DNA of 64,000 nucleotides, taken from NCBI GenBank assembly GCA_037389465.1, contig JAZARR010000110.1, forward strand, positions 1,183,501 to 1,247,500, given 5' to 3'. The DNA is from Baylisascaris procyonis. Taxonomy: Eukaryota; Nematoda; Chromadorea; Rhabditida; Ascarididae. Below the pieces are notes generated by a model. That model did no database searches. It was given only the letters and a program-made list of their open reading frames with translations, and was not told the origin of the DNA. Both the position numbers and the translations under genes were made by a program. Below are positions 13,105 to 25,222 of the stretch, piece by piece. Within the stretch, counting starts at the first letter, position 1. Each line of letters starts with the position of its first letter.

Positions 13105-16100
13105 TCATTTCGCATTCTTTTTCAACCAATTTATGCGATGAATTTGCTGCAGCGATGTAACTTTCTGGAAAAAAAAAATTCAATTTTTTTTTCTTCCAGA
13201 AAGAAGTAGGGGAAGAAGGAAGAAAGAATGAAATATGAATAGGAAACGGATGATATTCTCTATGAAAAATGAAGTATGAAATATTCAAACTTCCTTGAAA
13301 AATTATGAAAGAATTGTTGAAGCATTTAAGACTTCATTGCAATATTGATCCAGAAATTAGGGAATCAGTGCTCGAATTTTCATAGCCATTAATTCGATAC
13401 TCAAAAACGATAATAATGAGGAATTCGATGCTTGAGAATTTATAAAAATTCCAAGAATTTAGTGCTCGGAAACCGTCATAATCAAGAAATTGGTACTTGA
13501 AAACTTGAAATCATTTAACTCGATATTTGAAAGCTGTTATAATCTTAAGCGGCCTAGAGGCTATTATCATATCAGTGATAAATTTAGTGATAAGAAATTT
13601 CCGAAACACTTAGGGAAGCTCTAATAAGAGTCAACTTATATGCACACATATGCAAATTTGTTTTGTTGTTTGACTCTCGAAGTGAGATGATGATCACATA
13701 TGTAGGCCATATGCGTTCAAGCTGCATAGATATTGACGTCGTATGATTCCTACACAAAGTGGGAACCCATCAACCATCAAAACACATTTGCTATTGTTTA
13801 GCGGAAGAGACAAAATCAAAGGGGTGCGTTCAAATCAGCAAAGAATTTATATTATTTATTTTATTTAAGAGTATTATTATGGTTGTTATTACTACTGCTA
13901 TTACTATTACAATTTACTGTTACTATTACTGTCACTGTTACTATTATTATTGCCATTACTACTACTGTTAATATTGTTATTACTTATTATTAGAGAGGAG
14001 GGAAAGGATGCGCTTATAAACTTGGATGAGAGGAAGCAGAATATATGCGATGAGAAAACATTCTACATTCATTCCAGCATTTACATCGCTCATCTAAAGT
14101 TCTTTCGTCTACTGAGATTTTCCCAGCGATATTCATAGCGACGAGTGATAGCTTTACAATATTTGCATATTTATGTTAGTGATAGACCATAAAGTTGACT
14201 GAATTCCAACCTGAGGTTAGGCTTCAATCGAAAACCTTATTTATCCCAATATAGTATAAGTTTTTTTGGTGTGTTCTTAATTCGAATATGCTACAAATGA
14301 ATTTTTATTTTTTTTTTTTCAGGAAGGTTTAACAACATATTTGGAATGGATATTAACCGCTGAATTTGGCAATTCAATAACAAATCTCTTTGAAATTTTA
14401 CAAGAGAAAAGGATCGAAGCTATTGCAAGAGATACAAAAACGAACGCTTCAATTATATCGGATTTTCGAACACTTGAAGATGTAAAATTAAAGCATTTAA
14501 TTATTTTTATTTCATAACTTTATTTATAAAAAAATAATTTTCAATAAGTTGGATATTTTTAAATCCGAATTTTTTCATTGCTCCTCTTAAGCCACTATCC
14601 CTGGTGATATATGAATTGCAGATATATCGATGCTTCGATAAACCAGCGATCTTTTTCGTTATGTTGGAGAGTGGATTCGGAGCCGGAGTGGTTGCTAAAC
14701 TCACTCGGTTAGTTTAATGCCATAGCTTCTTGCTGGTGTTGCCCTAAGGAGATTTGATCCGGAGCCTTTAGCTCTTTGGAGCGCCTATTCTTTACTGTTT
14801 GGCGATTGTCGTTTCGACAGTAATTTCTTTAAGTATATAAAATACAACATTGAATGTTCACATTAATAGCACTCGTTTCTAGCTACGGTTGTGTGCCTAC
14901 TTTATTTTCATCTTATATCTTCCTAAAAAGAAACAAAATCAACAAAAAAAGAAATTCAAGAATTTTGTTTATTCTTATTGCTTAGAGGCATTAATCGAAG
15001 TCATCTTTAAGGGGTACTTAATTGCTAAGAGAATTTAGAATCGAAATATTGCTTTCAGTCTTTTGATGGATGAATACGCCTACGGCAATGCTGGCGTTCA
15101 AGAATGGCGTCAGTTAATCACCGAAGCCGCAAATAATCCATTAGCAGGTTTGTGTTGATAAACTACGATAACAGCCGAAATTTATAAATCATGTTTTTTT
15201 CGGTTTGTTTATAATAGTGAATAAAGTTTTTGTGTGATATTCGGCAAGCGCATTCACTGTAAGAAAGGATTTTCGTGGTTTCCCCCTTACATCCTCCCTC
15301 CGTCAAAATAAAAAAAAAAAATTGCTGTGTACTGTAAATCATTTAGTACCTATTTAGATCATTCTGATGGATTCCTTTCATCCTGGAAATAGTGTTTACC
15401 GTACTCCTACCTCGAAATTGCCTTGAATAAATCGCCATTATTACCTAAGAGGTCTTTATGCCGATGCTCGGAAAAAAGAACAATGTGTATTGAAAGTATT
15501 TCGATAGTCCTGAGAAAGTATAATGTGATGGATTTAGATCCTATTTCATTCTAAACACTGACTTTGATATTCGACACCAGTTGATTTCTTTATACCTATT
15601 GATTATAAATCTCCAAGGAAGCGTTTCAAGTTTTCAATCTTTGTTGAACCTTGAACCTTGAACCTTGACCTTTGAACCTTGAACCTAATTAATAAACGTT
15701 ATATATTAATTTTTTAAACGCTAAGTTCTTCAAGTTTTCTGAGATCCTCTTCAGGTAAATTCTTCGAGGATTATTTCACTCAGCCGGGTTTCCCGTTGGT
15801 TCGAGTTGCATACACATCCAACGGACTTAATCTCAAACAAGAAACAATGATTGCTGCTAAGAAAGCTAATGTATGCTTCATTTTTAGTTTCATTTAGCAG
15901 AGAATTCTTTATGGATCCCTTAGCGATAAAGGCTTTTATTCAGCCCAAAATGATCGGAAAATTGAACTGAAATTTAATAAGCAGCCAAAGCATGAAAATT
16001 CCATTAAAAAATTTGCTTCTTATGATAGGATGACAAAAGCGCCTTTTATAACGTAGCGCTACAATGCAAAGGATGATAAAAGCGCCTTTTATGGCATGGC

Positions 16101-17348
16101 ATTGCACTGCAACTTTAAATTTATCGGCTTACTGGATATAAAACATGAAAGCGCATATTTAATGAATTTTCAAGGAATGAAGATATATCTCAGAGTGGAA
16201 AAAACGTATTGTCGAACTTCATGGTTTGATGATGGAAAAATTTTTCCTATCATTTTTTATAAAAGTGTTTTTTGATGAATACTTCAGAGATTCGATAGCA
16301 AAGTCGATGTGATGGAAAGATGAGCTTAACTATCGCTTATTTTTGATAATTATTTTGAAAATTTTCGTGGAAAAATTTCCCAAAAATTTTGAAAATTTAT
16401 TCACTCCGTCTTTGCTCGCACTATCGATCATTAATAAAATAATGATTTTTGTTGGAAGTTTAAAATTAATAAAAAGAAATTTAGACATCATCATTGGTGG
16501 TACCATTGGAATTGTCGATAGATTCATCAAAGGCACGAATGAAAGTACTACTCAACGAAAGTGAACAAACATTTCCACTCAAATATCATGGTATTGTTGT
16601 TGTTGATCCCGATAGAACGACATATGCTGTTGTCGTTTATGAGGTGAGTAAGGAAAAATTTCAACTTTTTTTGTTAATTGCTTATTTATTTAGCTTTTAA
16701 ATGAAACCTGAAAAATTTTAGTGACACTTCCAGGGGTGGATATTTGAACATTAATTTCAGGTTATTTCGAGGGAGGGGGTCCATATTTAATACTCGGTTG
16801 ATTTGAACTTCAACACTTGAATCGACCTGAGTCTTACTGTTCAAGTCGATAAGGATCTCATTACTTGAGCTCATCGAAACTCCACCGTTCCATTTGGTCG
16901 GAGCTGCACTATTCGAATTTTCTATCCGTGACTAATCGGCATAATTTTTTTTAAAAATATTTTTCAAGCTTACTTAATTAAAATATAAATTTTAATTTAA
17001 ATTAAGTTTCAGGCGGAAATTTATATTCGTCTGCTAAAATGTGCACAAAGCGATTCATGTGCACAAATTGATTCAACACGTATGCGACATATAGCTGAAG
17101 ATTTTTGTTGGACATTCCTTAATGATCATATAATAATTTCTGATTTAAAACGTGAAACAACATTAAATCTATGGATTGAATTTATGCGTTTAATTAGTGC
17201 AACAAATTATGTGAAAGGATCATGTGCTTGTTGTATGAACAAAAATCTTAGCAAATCATTTAATATCCCATGTAAATGGCATTGGAAAGATCGTTGTGAG
17301 CATATAAAACTTGTTAAGCAAATATATTCTTTATTTAATAATCATTAG
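5286..17348 (+). CDS. Type II membrane M1-family aminopeptidase with altered active-site residues
   Basis: Exons read as 5286-6035, 6450-6655, 7034-7169, 7922-8021, 8592-8769, 9436-9561, 9845-10070, 10721-10957, 14323-14481, 14622-14707, 15059-15147, 15755-15870, 16485-16643 and 17013-17348 join in frame to 967 residues. A 17-residue cytosolic tail precedes one membrane anchor (about 18-43) and a Ser/Thr/Asn-rich stalk to about residue 320. The M1 fold follows. The zinc site is complete: HEIAH at 631-635, then Glu654 exactly 18 residues later in EGLTTYLEW. The GAMEN exopeptidase motif reads NGVEN (602-606), keeping the Glu. The usual YxKGA catalytic tyrosine is Phe (FDKPA, Phe711). The C-terminal helical domain seems shorter than in mammalian aminopeptidase N. 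Expected role is trimming extracellular peptides, if active. The start is the first in-frame ATG after a possible acceptor at 5224. The fold and zinc site are firm; individual small exon edges are less so. Confidence 0.9.
5726..5820 (+). repeat. Low-complexity Ser/Thr coding tract with CAA repeats
   Basis: The first aminopeptidase exon contains runs of serine and threonine codons ending in a CAACAACAA tract, giving SSSTSTSTSTTTTTTR. In protein it forms part of a mucin-like stalk between membrane anchor and peptidase, a likely O-glycosylation region. The repeat is probably length-variable. Confidence 0.75.
9562..9844 (+). other. Likely GC-AG intron in the M1 aminopeptidase
   Basis: The exon ending in the codons for GTEA plus CG meets G|GCAAGT, and the next exon starts after TTTGTAG. 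Joining at the GC gives Arg and keeps the frame into SNTPLRKS and then FERTPPISTYL, which matches the M1 pattern SNMP...FE.TP.MSTYL. The GT seven bases into the intron (GTGCTT) would leave the wrong phase for this acceptor. GC-AG introns are a known minority class with a strong GCAAGT consensus, as seen here. Confidence 0.75.
13078..13104. repeat. (TA)n microsatellite
   Basis: About 13 TA dinucleotides in the large aminopeptidase intron. Nothing else is visible around it. Confidence 0.85.
13360..13553. repeat. Diverged tandem array, about 31-bp period, in an aminopeptidase intron
   Basis: About six degenerate units begin with words like AATTCGATACTC, AATTCGATGCTTG, AATTTAGTGCTCGG, AAATTGGTACTTG and AACTCGATATTTG. 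Spacing is near 31 bases with many substitutions. It lies in the long intron between exons at 10957 and 14323 and looks like an old minisatellite. Confidence 0.55.
13876..13990. repeat. Imperfect trinucleotide tract (ATT/ACT/GTT)
   Basis: Repeated ATTACT, GTTATT and TACTAT words run for about 115 bases in the same large aminopeptidase intron. It yields spurious Tyr/Cys- or Leu-rich frames and is not coding. Confidence 0.75.
15645..15688. repeat. Heptanucleotide repeat (CCTTGAA)n
   Basis: Six tandem copies of CCTTGAA, with one substitution and one single-base insertion, lie in the intron before the exon at 15755. Confidence 0.85.
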
Positions 17349-19306
17349 ATTGTTTGGTTTATAAATTTTGAATATTCGAGGAATGATTTATCGTAAGGGA
17401 TTGATTACTGCAGTAATCATTGATAAGGATGGAAATTTGATACGAAGGGAACGGGGGGAGGGGGAGGGGGGAGGAAGGGGATGGGATGAAAAAACATGGA
17501 GATTTGATATGAAGGGAGCAGGGAGGGGTTGAGATGAATTGATAAATGAAAAGAAAAGGAGAAGAGAAGCGATAATATTCGTAAAGAATTATCAAGGCTG
17601 CATTAATTGAAACTTCAACTGTGAACGATAGCAATGGCAAGTATTATCCTTTTATTTGAGTGTTGTATCATATTCGTGAATCTCAACTCGGACCTTAAAC
17701 ACTCTACATCTTTTATGGCAACTTGCCAAATTCGATGAGTATTACTGTAAATATTTGCATAGTTCATTGCTGAAAATATCTGATAGTTGCATAAATAGGG
17801 CACGTGGATACGCACTAGTCGTTTTCTGTAGATGTCTTTATTCAGCGTTACCTCACGACTGAGGAGGTCATATACCTACGTCTACATGAAGAGTTTTAAA
17901 ATTCTGCACCTTCATCAGTGATTCCTGAATTCCTGAAATTGAGATATTAGAATATTTTTGAAATTCTTTTAATTATAAACTTAACATGAAGTGAAAATTT
18001 CAATTGCTATTAGTAAAACGTATTTAAAAATATGTTTAAATTTAGCATTCAGCGTTTTTTTATGCTTTTATGAGCGGTAGAACATCTTAAATTATCGCCG
18101 TTCACCACAATCGTCTAAAGTCGTCTCGCATTTTTTTTTTGGAATATTTTGAAGCACTTTTCTTCCTCTTCCACCCATATAGCCTTAAAAAGGAAATTGG
18201 TTTATACACAATATAGATTCGCATCAAGGATATGCGGTCTTTTTTGAAACACATTAATCATCAGGTAATCAACATCTTGAAAGGTAGCACAAGAATACAG
18301 ACCCTAGCCTTGAAAGATAATGGTCATTTACAGAATATTTTGTTGAAGGTATACGTGAAAGTGATGTATTGGTCCGCGTTGTTTTACTCAGGTCATTCTT
18401 ATGAAATCTCTTATAGTGAGAGAATCTCTTTCTTTCTTTGCATATTTGCATTTGAATATCATTTATTCAATGGGAATGAAAAAAAAAATTTTTCTTCTTC
18501 TTTTCCAATATTTTCATAAATAAAATTAATTGTTATTCATGAATAATTAATCAAATGTTATTCGAATTTTATTCATCTATTGCAATTGTATATAATTTTC
18601 CGATTTGAATTTTTGAATTTTTTAAATCTGGCATGTTGCCAACAAATTGATATGGAACAGTAATTAAACAAAAAAAACGAAGAGATCGTAGTCGAAAAAA
18701 ATTCTGACTTTTTTTTGTGCAATTTCACTGAATAACTTGAATGGAATTATATTGCAACGCTATTATTTAATTTCCACTTAAATATTACATCTATGCAAAT
18801 ATTTAAGTATGCAAATTACTGCTCAAGAAATATATTTGAGCAGTAATCTGTTGATCATATCGCCTATCGATTGATCATGAGTGATTATCTCATCTACTTT
18901 TTATAATAACGTTATCTTTTAAATAAAACAAGTATTTAATTATCGATTATTGTATTCAGTAATGTATAAATGTTGGTGGAAAATGTTTGATTTTGCATAT
19001 AATTTTTTTTAATTTGCATAAAACTTTTTCCTCAATTATGAATTATGCAAATTACAACGACCTATTATGTATAAATAATCAAATAACTTCATTTCTTATT
19101 AAATAATTAAATAATGTCGGTTTTTAAATGAATTTTGATAGAGAAAATTTAAACGACTGCTTTACATTATCATCAATATTTACTACTCATATATATAAGA
19201 CAAGTAAAGAAATTTAAATAATGGTAGGAAAAGGAAAGCAAAGCGAGGAAATCACGAAATATTTAATATATACATTAACATATATTTGAGTATACCAACA
19301 ACATTA

Positions 19307-19314
19307 TATATATG

Positions 19315-19386
<72 letters not shown>

Positions 19387-19420
19387 TTATATATTTATAT
19401 ATTTATATATTTATATATTA
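19307..19420. repeat. Long (TA)n microsatellite followed by TATATTTA units
   Basis: About 70 bases of nearly pure TA dinucleotide pass into TTTATATA repeats. It is probably length-polymorphic and prone to assembly error. Confidence 0.9.
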
Positions 19421-20514
19421 TTCCATAATCTTTTTTTCAAATATTTTCAGATCAGTATCAATGAATTTATGTAATATTGACTGAGAGATATTTATTAACG
19501 GTGATTATCTCGAAAAAGATCAAATCTATAAGGTGGGATAAGATTCAAAACATCATCGAAGAACGACCTACATAAAATAATCCATGAAAATATTCTGCAA
19601 ATTTTAAAATCTTTTCAACTTATCCTTTGAACGTTTTCAAGTAACCAGCTTTATATTCTACTGCTTGTGAAAATTAAGTGCGCAAATGTCGTTAGCATTC
19701 AGAAATTACTCGGTAATTGTTTTGAAATATCATTCAAATCATTAAAAATATTTTATTCACAAATCTGAATGAAATAAAATAATAAAAACATGTGTTAGAA
19801 TAACAGAAACATAAGGCGATGTTCAAAAAAGTCCATGTTAAAATAAAACAATTAAAATCCTTAAAATAATGATGCAAATTAAAAAATAAAAAATAAAATT
19901 AAAAAGGTTCACATTCTTAAACGAGAGATCAATCAATACGTATAGAAAAATATACGAGAGAATCACTTCGTATTATCAAATAATATTTATCAACACAATT
20001 TTTTGAGCGAAAATATTCGATTGAAAATCTCAAATTTCATTCAATTTAATAAAAATTCAAAATAAAATAAAAATAAAAAATAAAGTAAGTCCTAATTGAT
20101 ATCGATATATTCCATCTAAAGGATTGATTTGAGAATTGCAGCTAAATAAAAGTGAAAAAGTGATTATCAAGAAGATAAGGCATGAGCATAAAAATTCTGT
20201 TGAAAAATTTCAATGGTGAAAATCAATGAATAATATCGAAAGTTGGGAAATTTCTTTTGCATAATAACAAAGAAATTTTCGAACACGAAAATATTGTGAT
20301 CTCGTAAATGATTTCAAGATTTTTTTATGAAACCTATAAAAATACTCTGAAAACATTTGAAAGTTTTATAAAAATAAAATAGGATACAATTTAAAACATT
20401 GTAAAAAAAAACAGCGCAAAAGTAAACGTTTAAAAAACAACCAAAATAGCTTCAGCAAATTAAGCCATTAGCTCTATTTTATAATGAAAACACAGAGGAT
20501 TTTTTCCATCCACT

Positions 20515-20640
20515 TTTCCGGAAACCGACTAAATAAAACAGCTTCCCGAAGCTTTCCGGAAGCTGATTAAATAAAGCAGCTTCCCGAGACTTTCCGGAAA
20601 TTGATAAAATAAAATAGCTTTCTGAAGCTTTCCGGAAGCA
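20515..20640. repeat. 38-bp tandem repeat, about 3.3 copies
   Basis: Units start TTTCCGGAA at 20515, 20553, 20591 and 20629 and carry the words AAATAAA and CAGCTTCC. GAAGCTTTCCGGAAGC spans the unit junction, so each junction could form a small hairpin. It lies about 80 bases past the stop codon of the minus-strand four-TM gene and may fall in its 3' UTR. Confidence 0.8.
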
Positions 20641-20720
20641 AATTACTACAACTAGATGGCATACTTGTTGAAGTTACAAAAATCTGATCGATAAAAAAAG
20701 AATAAAGGCACAAAAAAAGG

Positions 20721-23700
20721 CTAAACAACTATTCTACCAACAGCACCACCTGAACCACCTGCACTAAACGCTAACTGTGTATGTCCAGAATTTAAAGGTT
20801 GCGAGTGTACATATGAAGTAGGCTGTGAGCAAGGAGGCATCGTTTGTGAATATGCAGAACGTTGAGCATGATGAGATTCACCATAATCTTCTTGCACTTC
20901 ATCGTCACTCTTACTTAATTTATCCCTTTTCAATACCTGCAGAAAATATGGATTTTTGATTAAGTATGATATATTACAGATAATTTAAGATAATGCCAAA
21001 TTAGAGGATGCAACTGATCTCGAACTAGAATTTTTTCTTTTTTTTTTTTTTTGGGGGGGGGGGGGGGTAGTGAATAGAATGAATCGAATCATTTTTCACT
21101 GACGAATTCTCTCGTTCTTCAGCTGCCAATAACTGTATGAGGCCTTGGCTATAGCCTATTCGATTTCAAGCAACAGAATCCTAAGCCAAATACTAGTGAT
21201 TCTAGCATCACTACCTATTAATTCGATACTAAAATAAATTCTATGAGTTATATAAAATTAAAAAAAAGCTGTGATTGAAAGTTCAAATAATTTTTTAGAG
21301 AAATTTTAATAAAATTGCAGAAAAAAATTTTTTTCAAATTATTTTACCTGATAAACTTGCAAAGAAGTGAAAGCGGTGAAAATAAAAATCATAAAGAGAA
21401 AGCCGCAAATAAGCGATATTAGAATAAATTCTGAGAATGCCCTATCTGAAAAAGAAAAAAAAAAATTAATTCGATTTAAACGATCTGATTGGAATTGAAT
21501 TATTTTTTTATAATTTACATATCGTATAATATAACTCTCTATGCTTTGATCTGCTCCAACTATAAACGCTAAATATGATCTAATAATAACAATAAACTTT
21601 GATGATTTAAAATTATGTTTCATTTAAATTTTTTTTTAAATTTCATTTAAAAATTATAAAATTTAAATTATAAAATTATCCAGAAAAAAGCTTAAAGGGA
21701 AAATCCTAACGAGTAAGCAAAGTATAAGTTTCAATAGACAATAATCTATAAATTGAACGAATGCAAATTCCATCAAGTAATTATATTTTCATTTGTGAAT
21801 CTCTATATTCCACCCCCCCCCCTTCTACTTCCCCCCTCCCTCCCTTATATACGATCATACGATTCTGAATACTCAAAAGGAAGTTGACGATGGATTAAGC
21901 GTGAATCTTCCAATCCTCATAGAATATCGATCTGTATATTCAATCGACGATTAGAGAACATTGGAAGCACTAAACTTATAATCGTATAAGTTAAGTACAT
22001 ATTTGAGAATGTATTAATCAACTCCATAGAAAATCTTTTGCTAAGAATACTACTCCTCTAAAGGTCATATCGCTTCTATAGGTATTATTATGATAGAGCA
22101 ATCATTTAAAATAATTTACATATTCATAAAAATTTATTAAATAAAGAAAAATTTTTTCCCAGTAATAAAAAAAATTTATCTTGATATATTCTTTGATTTT
22201 CGCATTTAAACTTTCATCAATTCAACTATAGTTATTATTATAATTCTGAATAATTCTATTCACTAATAATATTGTATAAAAAATAAAAATTAAAATTTTT
22301 GTACGTGGAATATAACAATGTTATACTAGAACAAAAACATATCATTGACCATGATCTTATTCCATTTATAAATGGCTCTCTACTAGTCATTCCAATATGT
22401 GTATCATTGAAAAAGAAAGAATATTACCTTTGGGATCGCTGATCGAATATGCATCATCACCAACAAAGATGCTTAAGAACGCTCCAAAAATATTCAATCC
22501 AAAGAAATAAACAGTAAATGCATTGAATACAAACAATGCCAAAATTGCTCCCAATGAACCCTGTAGGTATTTTTATTAGAATATTATTGATGATATAAGG
22601 CAAAGATAGTAAGGTTTTATAAAATGTTGATATCCAAGTGTATATTCCAATACGCAGCTGGATAGGATCACAACAGATAAAATTGAAGTTGATCGCATTT
22701 TTCAGCTAATATTTCCATTAGCTCGGGAGACTTTGATTCGGCAGCATTCTAAAGCACAACTCCCTTCCCTCTCCCCCCCCCCCCGAAAAAAAGGTCCCTC
22801 AGTCTTGGGTATCAGGCCAGGAAGAAATGCTGCCAAGAATAGATCCCTATCGAGGTTCAGCTTTCGGGAAATCATTTGAAAGAGCATTGATGAAAAGTTT
22901 AAAAACCACCTTGTATGGGATTTAGAAAAATAGAAATTTGAACCTTACCTATGCATATAAACTTTCCCACACGCTCTTAGCTACGAGAATTTCTGAATAT
23001 ATTCCATAAAAATAAAAAAAAACCAAGATGGAATTTTCCAGCCGAAAAATTTCTACTAAAATATTATTAACTAAAAAAATTTTTTTCGACTACTGAAAAA
23101 ATTATGGTCGCAAAAAATTATGGAAATTTGCCAACTTTAAGGAGAGAGAAGGAAACGGGAATAGCTAGTAATCTTCATCATAGAGAATCTTATTGCGCCT
23201 CCCAAAACAAAAAAAAAATCGATATTTCGATTAGATAATATATCGAACTATTCTATTGCTTAGGATATATTTACGCTTATTAAAATGTTCCAGAAGTGTT
23301 ACGTTAGTTTAAAAAAATTAATAAGTTTCTTTTATTTAACAAATAAATTGTTTAAAAACTTTCAGATACAAGCAATAATATATGGATTAAAAAAAATAGT
23401 TTTTGAAAAACAAAAAAAAAAATAAGAGAAAAAAATTCTTATTCAATTTAATATAAACGTATATCTGAAAATGACAATCAAAAGAAAGCAATAAAATACA
23501 GAAGAATAGAAAAGCTAAAGTAAAATATTATCCGACGACTGCGTAAGAAAATTTTACAGAATTCTTCGACAATCCACACATGAATATAATAAATATAAAT
23601 ACATCAATAATACTAAATAAACTCAATCACTATTTCAGAAAAATTGTCATTCCAAATCTCTTCCTCCCCCTCTCCTCTTCCCTTCCCCATCCCATCTACT

Positions 23701-25222
23701 TTCCTTCTCACTGGGAAATGTTTAAGTCGACTCTAAGAAAATGCTACTTACCTGAGTGATATAATAATATCAACTTTGCTTACCTGTGCGATAGAATAGA
23801 TGAGAGTAAGTTGTGGTTTTCGAAAAACGAGTGAAGCGAAGAAAAGAGCTGTTAAAAATATAGAGAAAATGAAGAGTATTAATGCCGTATAGCGATAGAA
23901 TCGATATTTTGCAAATAGCTCAAATAATCAACACATAATAATTACAATGAAATTACTTCTAATATGGTATTTAATAATAAATAGGAAATGGGGAGGGTGG
24001 ATAGAATGGCTTTAAGCCGATTTTAAATATACAGACATGGTACTTATCAGTGAACTATTATTTAACGGTCATATGGGATGACCTCCTTAGTATTTTTGTG
24101 GTACTTAACGACACCTCTTTGTCATATATTATGGTCATTGCGGAGGAAACAAGCAAAATTTTGGTACTTCAATCTCAATATCTCTGAGAATGATATCAGT
24201 ACAACTCCATCCCCCCATTTCCTCTAGCCCCCCCCCCCCCTCTTCGCCATTCCCCTACCCCTCCCCCCCCCCCCCATCTCCCACATTTTCTTCTTCGATT
24301 TTTCTAAGATATAAGTTGATTTCACGAATATTCCCTCTTATTTTCTCATTTCCTTTGTATAAAATCTTCATCGATCTAAGCTTACTTATTGTGAGAGTAT
24401 ATAAAAGTTGAAAACGAACCACAAGGATGACGAAGTGAAAGATATTCGATATGAACACTGCTATAAGGCTGAGTTTCTGCAACGAAACAAAAAATAGAAA
24501 TGAATTTCAAAAGCATAATTAATTTCAGGATTATATTCGATTAATTTCAGGATTATATTTGATGAATTTCAGGATTAGATATGGATAATTTCAGGATCGT
24601 ACAAGATTAATTTTACGACCAGACTTGGTTTTCATTTCGGGATCATATCTGGTGCAATGTCATAAAAACACTCTTTTATTTTATCAGAATTTTTTATTAT
24701 TAAATATTACTTTCGGGTAAACAAATATGTGAGAAATATTTTAATTAAAATTTAACTTGCAGTAATATTTTCGAAATATTACAGCTATGAGGGAATTTGG
24801 AACTTTGCTATTTATGGTACCAAAAATTTTAAAAAATAATATCCCTCTCCCACTCTCGAAAGCATCAATATTCCATTCATTATTCGACTATGAAAACATC
24901 TAAACTGAGATAAAATAATCCAAGTTATAAAAGTAGAGTTTGGAAAAATTGGTAATTTTGAGAGAAAATTGAAAATTTTTGAAATTTTTTGGAGAGGGAA
25001 ATTTCTTACAACCTAAATTTTAAACGTTTAGAAAAAAATTTAAACAAGAAAAATCTGCCTAAGAATGATGTAGAATAATTTACATAAAAATTTATAAAAT
25101 TTTAAAAAAATAAAATAAATTACATATCGACTCGATTATAAAATATAAGTAAAATTACAATAACATACCAATTCACGATTTTCTGTACGACGACGAAACG
25201 CTTCAACACGCCAATGCATCAT
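20721..25222 (-). CDS. Unrecognised small four-transmembrane protein
   Basis: On the minus strand the exons are 25222-25169, 24476-24386 (or 24387), 23918-23784, 22560-22428, 21445-21348 and 20936-20721, giving about 241 residues. The N-terminus MMHWRVEAFRRRTENREL is basic. Hydrophobic segments follow: LIAVFISNIFHFVILVVRF, YTALILFIFSIFLTALFFAS, a longer third segment from GSLGAILALF to LSIFV, and FILISLICGFLFMIFIF. The cytosolic-looking tail is charged, then rich in Q, S, P and G and ends GGAVGRIVV. A possible acceptor (ATTTTAG) lies just upstream of the ATG. The join between the exons near 24386 and 23918 is one base out of phase with the only clear GT donor, so one boundary is wrong or a small exon is missing. 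I recognise no family; the layout resembles tetraspan or MARVEL-type proteins only in topology. Confidence 0.7.
21051..21067. repeat. Poly-T to poly-G junction, about 17 G
   Basis: A run of T is followed directly by about 17 consecutive G, in the last intron of the four-TM gene. Such G tracts are conspicuous against the A/T-rich background and could form a G-quadruplex or be a sequencing-length artefact. Confidence 0.85.
24519..24603. repeat. 22-bp tandem repeat, about 4 copies
   Basis: Units beginning TTAATTTCAGGATTATAT recur with a spacing near 22 bases in the first intron of the four-TM gene. On the + strand they repeat an acceptor-like TTTCAGGA, but the gene is on the other strand, so this is not a splice array. 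Confidence 0.8.

Larger units (their letters stand above)
17349..20720. other. Convergent intergenic region between the aminopeptidase and the four-TM gene
   Basis: The two flanking genes converge here. The region contains purine-rich GGGGAGG tracts near 17450-17530, a long TA microsatellite at 19307-19420 and a 38-bp tandem repeat at 20515-20640. I see no supported exon; the open frames at 18232-18519 and 19286-19474 look like chance or repeat-driven frames. Part of the left end must be aminopeptidase 3' UTR, but no clear AATAAA is seen close to the stop. Confidence 0.6.

Noticed and set aside
19286..19474. Open frame of alternating I and Y
   Set aside because: It is the translation of a TA microsatellite.
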